DNA of 64,000 nt from CAG-877 sp963645945 (GCA_963645945.1 CAVIUA010000024.1:1-64000); one strand, 5' to 3'; counted from the first letter of the stretch, positions 1-9,842 are shown. Notes: generated by a model from the sequence alone, not told the origin. Translations and numbers: made by a program.

Positions 1-104
1 ATGAATTAAAGAGTAAAGATAAAGATAAGGAATATGTAGATAAACATTTTAAAGATTTAGAAGAAGCAAAAGATGTAGCTGTTAAAATTATGAAAGGTAT
101 GTAA
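1..104 (+). CDS. C-terminal fragment of an unknown protein
   Basis: An open frame enters from the left edge and ends at the TAA at 102-104. The visible residues (about 33) are highly charged and end KIMKGM. A hairpin terminator overlaps the stop, which supports this as a real gene end. Too little is left to recognise the family. Genes upstream of yceD-rpmF vary between Firmicutes, so synteny does not settle it. Confidence 0.55.
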   Translation, partial: ELKSKDKDKEYVDKHFKDLEEAKDVAVKIMKGM

Positions 105-127
105 CTTCATTTTTGAAGTTACTTTTA
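102..127 (+). terminator. Rho-independent terminator
   Basis: Stem TAACTTCA (102-109) pairs with TGAAGTTA (114-121) around a TTTT loop and is followed by CTTTTATTT. It begins on the stop codon of the upstream partial gene. Confidence 0.75.
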
Positions 128-178
128 TTTCCGTTTGTAAATAATTAGAAAATATGCTATATTTAAGAAAAAGAATAA

Positions 179-207
179 TTGACTAAACATTCTATAAATA
201 TTATCAT
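179..207 (+). promoter_or_regulatory. Promoter of the TasA-like/yceD/rpmF operon
   Basis: TTGACT at 179-184, a 17-base spacer and TATCAT at 202-207. The same -10 variant occurs at 53604. It is followed by the ribosome site AGAGGTG and ATG at 225. Confidence 0.5.
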
Positions 208-224
208 TATATAAGAGGTGCAAT

Positions 225-806
225 ATGTATTACAATAGAAAAAAATATATAATTAAAAACGTCGTAATAATTACTTTTATACTTTTAATTGCTATTATCG
301 CAACCCATAGTATTTATTACAAATATTCAGAAGCAAGAAATGTAGAATATAGTTCAGATTCTCTAGAAATAGTTTTTCATGATAAAGAAGGTGCTGAAGT
401 TAATTTAATTGATCCATCTCCAGTAACAGATGCTATCGGTCTATCGTCTAAAGCATATACTCTAACCATTAAAAATAACCTAGTAGAACCTGTAACATAT
501 CAATTAGTTTTAATGGATAACTTAGAAAAAATAATAGATGACTATTGTGAAAATAATCAAGTACCAAAGGAATTGCTGAGAGTATCTGTAAAAGAAGGAT
601 CAAATAAAAATAATGTTTATAATGTAATTGACCTAGAATCAAGAGTACTTATAATAGACACAATTAAAGCGCTTGAAGAAAAAGATTACTCAATAAGAAT
701 CTGGCTTGCTAATAATACAGGCGTAAGTCTAGCAAATAATCTTCACTATCATGGAATTATAAAAGTGCTAGAAATAAAAGATACTGAAAGTGAGGAATCA
801 AAATAA
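225..806 (+). CDS. Membrane-anchored TasA/camelysin-like extracellular protein
   Basis: This 193-residue protein has a basic start (MYYNRKKY), one hydrophobic helix at about residues 11-30 and no cleavage box, then an extracellular beta-rich part. The stretch around residues 60-95 (a 'GLSSKAYTLTIKNN' pattern) resembles the repeat-like beta domain of TasA/CalY proteins, which are common as anchored surface proteins in gut Bacilli. The family link is by eye and moderate. The ribosome site AGAGGTG lies five bases before the ATG. Its TAA overlaps the ATG of yceD by one base (TAATG), so the two are translationally coupled. It appears to be the first gene of a three-gene operon with yceD and rpmF, an unusual partner for ribosomal genes. 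The function is unknown. Confidence 0.75.
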   Translation: MYYNRKKYIIKNVVIITFILLIAIIATHSIYYKYSEARNVEYSSDSLEIVFHDKEGAEVNLIDPSPVTDAIGLSSKAYTLTIKNNLVEPVTYQLVLMDNLEKIIDDYCENNQVPKELLRVSVKEGSNKNNVYNVIDLESRVLIIDTIKALEEKDYSIRIWLANNTGVSLANNLHYHGIIKVLEIKDTESEESK

Positions 807-1291
807 TGGATATAGATTTAACACTTTTACACAGTCAAACTGTAAAAGAAGTAGATATAACAAATTCTTATACAATACCAAGTAATTACTTTGAAAACAC
901 ATCAGTCCTAAAAATAGAAGATATAAAAGTAGAAGGTAAAGTATATATGAATGCATCAGAAGATGATGAAGAAGAATTAACAGATTATATAGAAGTCAGT
1001 ATAAAAGGAGATATTATTCTTTCAGATTCCATTTCCTTGGAGCCTGTTTCATATCCAATTTTTGTCGAAATTAATGATATTTTAGACCAAAATTGCAAAA
1101 AAAACGAAAATACACTTGATATATTTCAATTTTTATGGGAAAATATTGTACTGGAAGTCCCATTACAATTTACAAAGGTTGAAGACTTAAGTAAGTTTCA
1201 TGGAGATGGATGGAAATTAATCAGTGAAGAAGAACTAGTAAGTAATAATAATCCGTTTTCTGATTTATTAAAAGATTTTAAAGAGGAGTGA
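806..1291 (+). CDS. yceD: YceD/DUF177 family protein
   Basis: The 161-residue protein matches the DUF177 pattern: an N-terminal beta region, a polar middle, and the core 'DILDQNC..' to 'WENIVLEVPLQF' at about residues 93-120, where homologues have a D-x(n)-W/LLLALP-type motif. The usual C-terminal CxxG-type cysteines are not seen. DUF177 genes sit directly upstream of rpmF in most bacteria and the protein is linked to 23S rRNA and ribosome biogenesis (YceD in E. coli and plants). Here the stop TGA is four bases before the L32 start and the L32 ribosome site lies inside its last codons. The position next to rpmF is the main support for the call. Confidence 0.85.
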   Translation: MDIDLTLLHSQTVKEVDITNSYTIPSNYFENTSVLKIEDIKVEGKVYMNASEDDEEELTDYIEVSIKGDIILSDSISLEPVSYPIFVEINDILDQNCKKNENTLDIFQFLWENIVLEVPLQFTKVEDLSKFHGDGWKLISEEELVSNNNPFSDLLKDFKEE

Positions 1292-1295
1292 TAAT

Positions 1296-1505
1296 ATGAT
1301 GAAGTTAGACATTCAAATGTTTGCTGTTCCTTTCCGTAAAGTTTCTAAAACAAGAAAGAGAATGAGAAGAAGTCATAACGCAATGGAAATCCCTGGTGTA
1401 AGTAAATGCCCATCATGTGGCGAAATGATTAAACCTCACAGAGTATGTCCAAAATGCGGTAACTACAAAGGAAACAAAGTAGTAGAAGTTAAAGAAGCAG
1501 AATAA
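1296..1505 (+). CDS. rpmF: 50S ribosomal protein L32 with a Prp-type N-terminal extension
   Basis: The 69-residue product contains the L32 core VPFRKVSKTRKRMRRSH and the zinc-ribbon cysteines CPSC and CPKC. L32 normally begins MAVP; here the start is MMKLDIQMFAVPFRK, adding nine residues before the alanine. GAGGAG at 1283-1288 lies seven bases before ATG 1296, and the internal ATG at 1317 has no ribosome site, so the extension is really translated. The extension ends KLDIQMFA, almost the same as KLDIQLFA at the start of L27 (19105), which the cysteine protease Prp removes in Firmicutes. Prp is encoded at 18791. L32 is therefore predicted to be cut after FA to leave a VPF start. That last step is inference. 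Confidence 0.96.
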   Translation: MMKLDIQMFAVPFRKVSKTRKRMRRSHNAMEIPGVSKCPSCGEMIKPHRVCPKCGNYKGNKVVEVKEAE

Positions 1506-1522
1506 TAGCTTCTTTTCTTTTT
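1492..1522 (+). terminator. Terminator after rpmF
   Basis: AAGAAGC (1492-1498) pairs with GCTTCTT (1508-1514), followed by a T-rich run to 1522. The stem overlaps the end of the L32 gene. Confidence 0.7.
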
Positions 1523-1557
1523 GTCTAAATTATCTTATAATATACTTGGTGATAAAA

Positions 1558-3888
1558 ATGACTAAAACAACAAAAGATAATTCTTTAATAATCTGTCCAA
1601 ATCAAACAAAGACAAAGATATTAAAAGAACTATCCCAAACTAAAAACCTTGTTAATATAAAGTTTATGACTAAAGAAGAGTATAAAAAAATATACTATTT
1701 CTCATACGATGATAAATCACTTGCTTATCTAATAAAAAAATATAACTACAATATAGATGTCGCAAGAGTATATATAAATAATTTATATGTAATAGATGAA
1801 AATAAAACATATAAAAGTCCTAAACTAAACTTCTTAAAAGACTTAAAAAAAGAATTAATAAAAGAGGGACTATTAATCTACAATAATACTTATAAAGAAT
1901 ATCTTAAAAATAAAAATATCATTGTAAAAAATGAATATAACCTAGAAAAATATGAAGAAGAAATGTTAGGTATAAAAGAAGAATATGTATCAGAAAATAC
2001 TATAACTGCACCAGTAATGGAATGTAATACTTTAGAAGAAGAAGTTAATCAAGTTTGTCTAGAAATAATAAATCTTCTAAAAAAAGGTATCGATATAAAT
2101 AAAATATATCTAACAAATGTCTCAACTGATTACCTATATACCATAAAAAGTCTTTTTTCATTCTATCATATACCTATAAATATAAATTTTAACTATTCAA
2201 TTTATAGTACAAAAGTAGTAAAAGATTACCTAAATACAAAAGAATTAGACTTAGAAAATAAAGATAAAAAAAGTATCAATAAAAAACTTATTAATATTTT
2301 ATCAGACTTAAGTTTTTTAGATGAAAATTCCAAGGAATATAAAATACTTTTAACAGACAAATTAAAAAACACTTCTGCATCATCAGTTAAATTAAAAAAT
2401 GCTGTTACAATAAAAGACTTATATAAAGAATCATTTAATGATGATGAATACGTCTTTGTACTAGGATTTAATCAAGATGAATTACCTAAAATGGAAAAGG
2501 ATATTTCCTATATCACAGATAAAGAAAAAGATGAAGTATCACTATATAAAACAGACTACTTAAATAAACGTAATAAAAATAACTTAGTTTATGTCTTATC
2601 AAATATTAAAAATCTATACCTATCATATAAATTAACTTCACCATTTAAAAGTTACTACAAATCAAGTTTAATTACTGATCTTTCACTAAATATTGTAAAA
2701 CCTAAATTAGATTCCTATAAAAGTTCAAACATATATAACGAACTACGACTAGCTTCATACTTAGATTTATATCATTTATACGGAGAAAAAAATAAAGACT
2801 TATCTAAACTATATACTCACTACCAAATACCTTATAAAACATATTCTAACGTCTTTACAGGCATAAATAATGATGAATATCTAACTAACTTACCATATCC
2901 ATTAAAACTATCATATACATCTCTTAACGCCTATAGTGAATGTAAATTTAAATATTATATAAGACATGTCTTAAAACTAGAACCATATACCGATACTTTC
3001 CAAACTTACATTGGCTCAATGTATCATTACATATTATCAGTATACAAAAAAACAAACTTTAACTTTGAAGAAGAATATCAAAAATATCTAGAAAAAAGAG
3101 ACCTTTCCTTAAAAGAAAAATTACTATTAATTCGTATCAAAAAAGATCTTTTAAAATTAATAGATATCCTAAATAAGCAAGACTTAATGACAGGATACAA
3201 TGATGCTTACTATGAAAAGAAAATTGATATAGATTTAAAGAAAAAAGTATCCGTAATCTTTACTGGTAGTATCGATAAAATAATGTACTATCAAAATATT
3301 GAAGACACATACTTTTCTATAATTGACTATAAAACTGGTAGTATTGATACCCATATAGAACCTATGAAATATGGACTACATATGCAACTTCCCGTATACC
3401 TATATCTAATTCATCATTCTAAAACTATTAAAAGTCCAATATTTACAGGAATATATTATCAAAATATTTTATTTAATTATCCTATTTGGAGTAAAGATAT
3501 TGAAAAAGTCAAAAAAGATCAATATCTTTTACAAGGATATTCAACGGATGATATTTCCTTATTAAGTAGATTTGATTCAACATACGAAAAAAGTGAATAT
3601 ATTAAAAGTATGTCCTATAACGAAGAAAAAGGTTTTGGAACATATGCATCTAAAAAAGTTTTATCAAATGATACTTTATATAATTTATTAAACTATACTA
3701 AAAACTATATATCTAAAGAAACAGATAGTATTTTAGAAGCAGACTTTACTATTAATCCAAAAGTATATTCTAATATTAATATATCTTGTGCCTTCTGTTC
3801 CTTTAAAGATATCTGTTATACGAAGGAAAAAGATTTAGTTTATTTACCAAAACAAGATGATTTAACATTTCTAGGAGGTGATGAGTAA
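1558..3888 (+). CDS. addB: AddB-like subunit of the AddAB helicase-nuclease (PD-(D/E)XK exonuclease)
   Basis: The protein is about 776 residues, much shorter than B. subtilis AddB (about 1,160). The C-terminal third has a RecB-type nuclease: 'IIDYKTGSID' with its D and K, preceded by a cysteine in SECKFKYYIRH and followed by the cluster CAFCSFKDIC. These four cysteines match the AddB iron-sulphur pattern that staples the nuclease domain. The N-terminal region has a degenerate UvrD-like fold; where a Walker A would be there is 'IICPNQTKTKIL', so ATP binding is probably lost. ATG 1558 is chosen because GGTGAT lies four bases upstream; TTG 1546 and GTG 1549 are also in frame. It overlaps addA by one base (TAATG). 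With AddA it resects double-strand ends for recombination. Confidence 0.85.
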   Translation: MTKTTKDNSLIICPNQTKTKILKELSQTKNLVNIKFMTKEEYKKIYYFSYDDKSLAYLIKKYNYNIDVARVYINNLYVIDENKTYKSPKLNFLKDLKKELIKEGLLIYNNTYKEYLKNKNIIVKNEYNLEKYEEEMLGIKEEYVSENTITAPVMECNTLEEEVNQVCLEIINLLKKGIDINKIYLTNVSTDYLYTIKSLFSFYHIPININFNYSIYSTKVVKDYLNTKELDLENKDKKSINKKLINILSDLSFLDENSKEYKILLTDKLKNTSASSVKLKNAVTIKDLYKESFNDDEYVFVLGFNQDELPKMEKDISYITDKEKDEVSLYKTDYLNKRNKNNLVYVLSNIKNLYLSYKLTSPFKSYYKSSLITDLSLNIVKPKLDSYKSSNIYNELRLASYLDLYHLYGEKNKDLSKLYTHYQIPYKTYSNVFTGINNDEYLTNLPYPLKLSYTSLNAYSECKFKYYIRHVLKLEPYTDTFQTYIGSMYHYILSVYKKTNFNFEEEYQKYLEKRDLSLKEKLLLIRIKKDLLKLIDILNKQDLMTGYNDAYYEKKIDIDLKKKVSVIFTGSIDKIMYYQNIEDTYFSIIDYKTGSIDTHIEPMKYGLHMQLPVYLYLIHHSKTIKSPIFTGIYYQNILFNYPIWSKDIEKVKKDQYLLQGYSTDDISLLSRFDSTYEKSEYIKSMSYNEEKGFGTYASKKVLSNDTLYNLLNYTKNYISKETDSILEADFTINPKVYSNINISCAFCSFKDICYTKEKDLVYLPKQDDLTFLGGDE

Positions 3889-6800
3889 TGGCCTGGACTC
3901 CCGAACAATTACAAGCAATAAATGAAGAAGGTAAAAACATTATTGTTTCAGCTGGAGCTGGCTCAGGCAAGACCGCAGTTTTAACTGAAAGAGTAATTAG
4001 AAAACTAAAATCAGGTATTCATATTAATGAACTACTAGTTCTAACATTTACCAATGCTGCTGCTGCTGAAATGAAAGAACGTATCAGAAAAGCTATTAAT
4101 AAAACCGATGGGCTTGAAAATGAGGCAAACTTAATAGACGGAGCTTATATCACAACCTTTGACTCATTTTCCTTATCCATGGTAAAAAAATATCATACCA
4201 AGTTAAACGTAAGTAACAATATTAAAATAACAGATGATGTAATTATAAATATTGAAAAGAATAAAATCTTAGATGAAATATTTGAAGAAAATTACTTATC
4301 ACCAACTAAAAACTTTACTAATCTAATAAAAAACTTTTGTTTAAAAGATGATAAAGAATTAAAAAATTACATTCAAAATATTTATAAAAAAATAGAATTA
4401 AAATATGATAGAAAAGAATATCTAAATACATATATTGAAAAGACTTACTCTAAAGAAAATATTGATAACTATCTAAATGAGTATTTAAAATATATTGATT
4501 CCTACCGTAAAAATATAAAAGAATTATTAATATCTTTAAATGACTATTTTGATGGCACCTATGTAACTAAAGTAGAAGATACTTTAACTAAGTTTTTAAA
4601 CGCCACAACTTATGAAGAAATTTGTGCATCTCTTGATTTTAAATTTCCTATTGTACCAAGAAATAGTGAAGAAGAAGGTAAAAAAATAAAGTCAACTATT
4701 TCATCATTATTAAAAGAAGTAAAAGAATTATTAATATATGAAACAACAGAAGAAATGAAAGAAGAAATTTTATCTACTAAGTCTAATGCCGAAGTAATTA
4801 TTTCTATTTTAAAAGAACTAGATAAACGTCTTTCTAATTATAAAAGTGAAAACGAAGTATTTAACTTTACAGATATAGCTCTTCTCGCTATCAAAGTAGT
4901 TAAAGAAAATGAAGATATCAGAAAAGAACTAGTAGAAAGTTTTAATGAAATATTAGTCGATGAATATCAAGATACTTCTGATACTCAAGAATTATTTATT
5001 TCTTTAATTTCAAATAATAATGTTTACATGGTAGGCGATATTAAACAGTCTATTTATCGTTTTAGAAATGCTAATCCATATATCTTTAAAAATAAATATG
5101 ACACATATCGTGATACAGATAAAGGTATAAAAATAGACCTAAATAAAAATTTTAGATCAAGAGAAGAAGTTCTATCAAATATCAATTTATTATTTGATTT
5201 ATTTATGGATGATACCATTGGTGGCGCTAATTATAAAGAGTCTCATCGTATGGTCTTTGGTAATAAAACTTATAATGAAGAAGGTAAGACTGACCAAAAT
5301 TATGATTTAGATGTCTTAACTTACGAAATAGATAAAAACACATCCATCACTAAAGATGAACAAGAAATATTTATCATTGGCAAAGACATAATTGATAAAG
5401 TTTCTTCAAATTATCAAATATTTGATAAAGATACTGGAATACTTAGAACAATAAACTATTCAGATATAGTTATACTTCTAGATAAAAGTAAAAACTTTGA
5501 CTTATATAAAAAGATATTTGAATACTTACATATTCCTTTATCTATAGAAAAAGACTCATCACTTCGTAAAGATCAAGATATTTTAGTAATAAAAAGTCTA
5601 TTAAAATTTCTAATCTGCATCAAAGAAAACAATTATGACCAAGACTTCAAATATAGTTTTTTCTCCCTAGGAAGAAGTTTTCTCTTTAACTTATCTGATG
5701 AAGAACTATATCATTACTATGTAACAAATACCATCAAAGAAAGTTCTCTTTACTTAAAATGTTTGGACCTAGCAAAAAATATAGATATAACACCAGCAGG
5801 AGAGTATATAAACTATATTCTAGATGAATTAGATTATGATAAATTGCTTCTAACACTTGGTGATGTTTCATCATATCGTACAAGAAGAGAATATATCTAT
5901 AATTTAGTAGAAGATTATGTATCAACTGGAAATAATATTTACGACTTTATTACTTATTTAGATGAAATCTACAATAATGATTATGACCTAAAGTTTAAAG
6001 TCAATACGTCCGGTTCTAATAGTTGTAAGATAATGACTATTCATAAATCAAAAGGACTAGAATTTCCAATATGTTACTTTGCTGGCTTCTCTGGTAGTTT
6101 TAACATAAGTGAGTTAAAAGAAAAAATAGTCTATGATAATAAATATGGTATTGTTCTTCCTAAAGTAGATGAATATTATAAAGAAACAATAGTAAAAATA
6201 CTCTTAAAAAGATCAGTTAAACAAGAAGAAATTTCCGAAAAAATAAGACTATTATATGTGGCAGTAACCAGAGCTAAAGAAAAAATGATTATTGTAATGC
6301 CAGAACAAGAAGAAACTAGCGAAGTAAAAGACATAGTTCCAATATATGAAAGAAATAAATATAATAGTTTTCTATCAATTATGAAAAGTATTTATACAGT
6401 ATTATTACCATATATAATAAAAAGTACGGTAGAGTGTACGAAAGACTATCAAAAAGTATTATCACTAAGTAATGAAAAGAAACTTTTAGAGCCAAATGAC
6501 ACTATAGAAGTAGAAGAGTTAGATTTAAAAATTGAAACAGTCGAAGAAAGTCATTTCTCAAAAGAGTCCCTTCATATTTTTACAGAAGAAGAAAAAAAAC
6601 TAATGGCTTTCGGTACCAAAGTACATGAAATACTAGAAACTTCTAATTTCAAAGATCTAGATTCAATAGAAGATGAAACAATTAAGAAAAAAATCTCCTC
6701 ATTTGTAAACTCCGACTTAATAAAAGAAAATATCAACTGTCCAATGTATAAAGAGTATGAGTTCATCTATGAAGAGAATAATAATATTGCTCATGGAATA

Positions 6801-6983
6801 ATCGACTTATTAATAGAACGAGAAGACAAGATGATTATTATTGATTATAAGTTAAAAAATATTAATGACGAAAACTATGATAAACAATTATCTGGCTATC
6901 GTAAAGTAATAGAAGAAAAGACTAATAAACCAGTAGAATGTTACTTATATTCAATATTAGATGAAGTCTATAGAAAAGTATAA
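3888..6983 (+). CDS. addA: ATP-dependent helicase/nuclease subunit A
   Basis: The 1,031-residue protein starts MAWTPEQLQAI, a classic AddA start. It has Walker A SAGAGSGKT at residues 21-29, the LTFTNAAAAEM motif Ia, Walker B/motif II ILVDEYQDTSDTQE, motif III GDIKQSIYRFR, motif V IMTIHKSKGLEFP and motif VI RLLYVAVTRAKE. The C-terminal RecB-type nuclease shows GIIDLL and IIIDYKLK. It is a superfamily 1A helicase with a nuclease domain and works with AddB in double-strand-break resection. It is somewhat shorter than B. subtilis AddA (about 1,230). It directly follows addB with a one-base overlap. All key motifs look intact. Confidence 0.96.
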   Translation: MAWTPEQLQAINEEGKNIIVSAGAGSGKTAVLTERVIRKLKSGIHINELLVLTFTNAAAAEMKERIRKAINKTDGLENEANLIDGAYITTFDSFSLSMVKKYHTKLNVSNNIKITDDVIINIEKNKILDEIFEENYLSPTKNFTNLIKNFCLKDDKELKNYIQNIYKKIELKYDRKEYLNTYIEKTYSKENIDNYLNEYLKYIDSYRKNIKELLISLNDYFDGTYVTKVEDTLTKFLNATTYEEICASLDFKFPIVPRNSEEEGKKIKSTISSLLKEVKELLIYETTEEMKEEILSTKSNAEVIISILKELDKRLSNYKSENEVFNFTDIALLAIKVVKENEDIRKELVESFNEILVDEYQDTSDTQELFISLISNNNVYMVGDIKQSIYRFRNANPYIFKNKYDTYRDTDKGIKIDLNKNFRSREEVLSNINLLFDLFMDDTIGGANYKESHRMVFGNKTYNEEGKTDQNYDLDVLTYEIDKNTSITKDEQEIFIIGKDIIDKVSSNYQIFDKDTGILRTINYSDIVILLDKSKNFDLYKKIFEYLHIPLSIEKDSSLRKDQDILVIKSLLKFLICIKENNYDQDFKYSFFSLGRSFLFNLSDEELYHYYVTNTIKESSLYLKCLDLAKNIDITPAGEYINYILDELDYDKLLLTLGDVSSYRTRREYIYNLVEDYVSTGNNIYDFITYLDEIYNNDYDLKFKVNTSGSNSCKIMTIHKSKGLEFPICYFAGFSGSFNISELKEKIVYDNKYGIVLPKVDEYYKETIVKILLKRSVKQEEISEKIRLLYVAVTRAKEKMIIVMPEQEETSEVKDIVPIYERNKYNSFLSIMKSIYTVLLPYIIKSTVECTKDYQKVLSLSNEKKLLEPNDTIEVEELDLKIETVEESHFSKESLHIFTEEEKKLMAFGTKVHEILETSNFKDLDSIEDETIKKKISSFVNSDLIKENINCPMYKEYEFIYEENNNIAHGIIDLLIEREDKMIIIDYKLKNINDENYDKQLSGYRKVIEEKTNKPVECYLYSILDEVYRKV

Positions 6984-7050
6984 AATAACTAAGATGCAGG
7001 AGAAGGAAATATTGGTCATATAATAGAAGAAATAAAAATTAGCATGAATA

Positions 7051-7090
7051 AAACAACATAGAAAATGAAGTGAACACTATGTTGTTTTTC
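7051..7090 (+). terminator. Terminator after addA
   Basis: AAACAACATAG (7051-7061) pairs with CTATGTTGTTT (7077-7087), followed by TTC. The bases 6984-7050 between addA and the hairpin hold no open frame with a ribosome site. Confidence 0.75.
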
Positions 7091-7160
7091 TTTGAAAAGA
7101 CTATTATTTTGAGATAATTTATGATATGATAAAAAAGATAGAGAAAGATTGGTGATAGGA

Positions 7161-9842
7161 TTGAATAAAGAAAATAACAATAAAAAACAACATTATTTCA
7201 ATAAATATCGTTTTATGTTTATATATACAATAATTAGTTTGTTATTTATTTCAATCGGTTATTCAGCCCTAAGTACAACATTAAACGTATCAGGAGACTT
7301 AAGTTTAAGAATAACAGCTGATATAAGAATAACAGATTTTAAAGTAACTAATCTTGTCTCAGGAGCATATGAAACATATAGTTGTACCTATTCAAAAAAT
7401 AGTACTGTAAGTTTTGTTACACTACCATCAAAAGATTCAAATGCAACATACGAAGGTACAATAACAAACTATTCAAATAAAAAATATTACTTAAAAGAAA
7501 TAACTGTTATTAATAATGATAATCCAAATATCTCATATACATTTGAAGGCTTTGAAGAAGGAGATATTATAGAACCTGAAACTTCAATTACATTTAATAT
7601 AAAATTCTATTATGAAGGGGAGTTATCTGAAGATATAACAAGTAGTTTATCATTAAAATATGTATTTGAAGAATATGAAGAAGCAGCAGAAGGAATTTTG
7701 TTAAAAGATAAAATATTGAATGATAATGAAGGAATAACTGCTATTTCAGCTAAAACAACGCCAGATTTTTCAACCTCTCCAACAACGGATGAAGGAATGT
7801 ATGCAACTACAGATAATGATGGAGATACATATTATTTTAGAGGCAATGCCGAAGATAATTACGTACTATTTGCTGGACATTACTGGCGTATAGTTAGAAT
7901 TAATGGAAATGGTAGTATAAGACTTATATATCAAGGAGCATCAGCAACAGATAATGGTACAATTTCATCTGGATATTACGAGGATTCAACCGCATCAGGT
8001 GCTAATAAAACAAGATATCATTATTTTATTAGATATTTTACTTCATCAGGTGCTAAAATTAGAACAACAATTGATACCTGGTATAAAAATAATATTCAAA
8101 CATATTCATCCTGGCTAGATTCTGATGCGGGATTTTGTAATGATTACAGTACGACATCAGGAACATATAGTCAAAATGGTACATCAGATGCTACGTTTTC
8201 AGGTAATGGAAGACTTACATCATCTACACCAACATTATCTTGTACAAACACATATTATGAAACACCAACAACTTCAGTAACTGGTACTAAAAACTTATCC
8301 TATCCAGTAGGAACTATTTCCATGGATGAAGTGATGTTCGCCGGTGGAAACAGCAGTGAAAGTACTAATTATTATTTACATACCGGAACATCGTATTTTA
8401 CAATGACACCAGATAGTTTCGATTACACTGCATTTATTTTAAAATATTATGTACCATATATTTTTGTGGCAAATACAACAGGTAAAATAGAAAAAGTAGA
8501 TGTCTATACACAACATAGTTATAGACCAGTAGTTAATCTTGCTAATTATATTTATTATGCATCAGGAACAGGTACAGCTGATGATCCATATATACCAAAA
8601 TTAGAATCAATTCCAGTATATCAATATACTTTAACTCCTGTACCGGATGATGCTTCAGTTACAATAAAAGTAAATGACGAAGTAGTAGCAGAAGGAACAG
8701 GAGAAACAACAATATCAGCTAAATATAAAGATGTAATTACTTATACAGTTACAAAAGAAGGATATTTTAGCAAAACTGGAACATATACCATGGGGAAAAA
8801 ATCTCATCCTGAAACTGTAACATTAATTGAAAAAAGTCAAGTGCTATCTACTTATATTAAAAATATGTATGCCAATGCTGATGACAAAACAAAATATGGT
8901 ATGACTAATACTTATGGATTCGAATATTCAGTATCAACAACAATACGAGATGATAAACTTGGTGGTACGGTCTCAACTCAAGGAAATTTAAGATTCTCCG
9001 GAACTAATCCAAATAACTATATTTATTTTAATTGCTCGGACTATTCTAATCAATCATCATCAACATGTGAGACATGGCGTATTATTGGAGTCTTTGGTAA
9101 CAAAGTGAAATTAGTTAGACAAACTTCTATTGGACAATACTCATGGGCAAGTAACTCAGGAACAACAATAAATAAATGGGAACCTGATTCTGCAAATAAT
9201 TATACTGGAGCAGCTATAATGAATTTACTAAATCCAGGATATGAGAATCTATCATCAAATAACAGTCTATATTGGAATGCTTCATCTGGTACTTGTTATA
9301 ATGGTGAAAACCTTTCAACAACAGCCTGTGATTTTACATCAACAGGATTGAAAAATGATACAACAAGAAATTTAATAAGTACAGAAACATATTATCTATA
9401 TAGTCCAGCAACAGGTGAATTATATGCTGACAAACTTTATGAACAAGAAAGAGGAACTGGTAGCCTTTATTCAGGTACTGATGATAGTCCTCCAATGACT
9501 AGATCTGGAACATGGGAAGGTAAAGTAGGACTTATATATCCGTCAGACCATGCTTATGCAACAACACCAAACGCATGTGCATTACCTCTATACAACTGGA
9601 ATTCATTATGTTTAAATCAAGACTGGCTAGCATATTCAGAGGAAGAAAGATTAATGACGCCATCATTCAAACAAGGTAGGGCCTGGTTTGCAAGAAAAAT
9701 AGGTACATTAGCAGGACATGTTGGTTCTGGAGATGCAGCCGATGCTAAAAACATAAGACCGGTTTTATATTTGTATGAAAATCAAAAATTTAAATCAGGT
9801 GATGGTACAGAAAGTAATCCTTACCAATTATTAGTAGAATAA
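7161..9842 (+). CDS. Large exported surface protein with TasA-like N-terminus, PEGA-like and FAG-WRIVR modules
   Basis: About 893 residues. After a basic start there is one hydrophobic segment ending SIGYSALSTTLNVSG, a signature widespread in TasA/SipW-dependent-type proteins of gut Firmicutes. A beta domain follows, then a module with 'YYFRGNAEDNYVLFAGHYW' and RIVRINGNGSIRLIYQG, then a PEGA-like segment (VTIKVNDEVVAEGTGETTI, at about residue 500), then a second C-rich module with CETWRIIGVFGNKVKLV. The ends GRAWFARKIG and IRPVLYL resemble a DUF6273/formylglycine-like fold. No LPxTG is present, so anchoring is by the N-terminal helix. TTG 7161 is chosen because GGTGAT ends four bases upstream, as in neighbouring genes; TTG 7149 and GTG 7152 are alternatives. 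The function is unknown, probably surface or adhesion. Confidence 0.75.
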   Translation: MNKENNNKKQHYFNKYRFMFIYTIISLLFISIGYSALSTTLNVSGDLSLRITADIRITDFKVTNLVSGAYETYSCTYSKNSTVSFVTLPSKDSNATYEGTITNYSNKKYYLKEITVINNDNPNISYTFEGFEEGDIIEPETSITFNIKFYYEGELSEDITSSLSLKYVFEEYEEAAEGILLKDKILNDNEGITAISAKTTPDFSTSPTTDEGMYATTDNDGDTYYFRGNAEDNYVLFAGHYWRIVRINGNGSIRLIYQGASATDNGTISSGYYEDSTASGANKTRYHYFIRYFTSSGAKIRTTIDTWYKNNIQTYSSWLDSDAGFCNDYSTTSGTYSQNGTSDATFSGNGRLTSSTPTLSCTNTYYETPTTSVTGTKNLSYPVGTISMDEVMFAGGNSSESTNYYLHTGTSYFTMTPDSFDYTAFILKYYVPYIFVANTTGKIEKVDVYTQHSYRPVVNLANYIYYASGTGTADDPYIPKLESIPVYQYTLTPVPDDASVTIKVNDEVVAEGTGETTISAKYKDVITYTVTKEGYFSKTGTYTMGKKSHPETVTLIEKSQVLSTYIKNMYANADDKTKYGMTNTYGFEYSVSTTIRDDKLGGTVSTQGNLRFSGTNPNNYIYFNCSDYSNQSSSTCETWRIIGVFGNKVKLVRQTSIGQYSWASNSGTTINKWEPDSANNYTGAAIMNLLNPGYENLSSNNSLYWNASSGTCYNGENLSTTACDFTSTGLKNDTTRNLISTETYYLYSPATGELYADKLYEQERGTGSLYSGTDDSPPMTRSGTWEGKVGLIYPSDHAYATTPNACALPLYNWNSLCLNQDWLAYSEEERLMTPSFKQGRAWFARKIGTLAGHVGSGDAADAKNIRPVLYLYENQKFKSGDGTESNPYQLLVE

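Noticed and set aside
5734..5925. Minus-strand open frame within addA
   Set aside because: It is antisense to a complete helicase gene, has no ribosome site and a low-complexity product; the many similar antisense frames were rejected in the same way.
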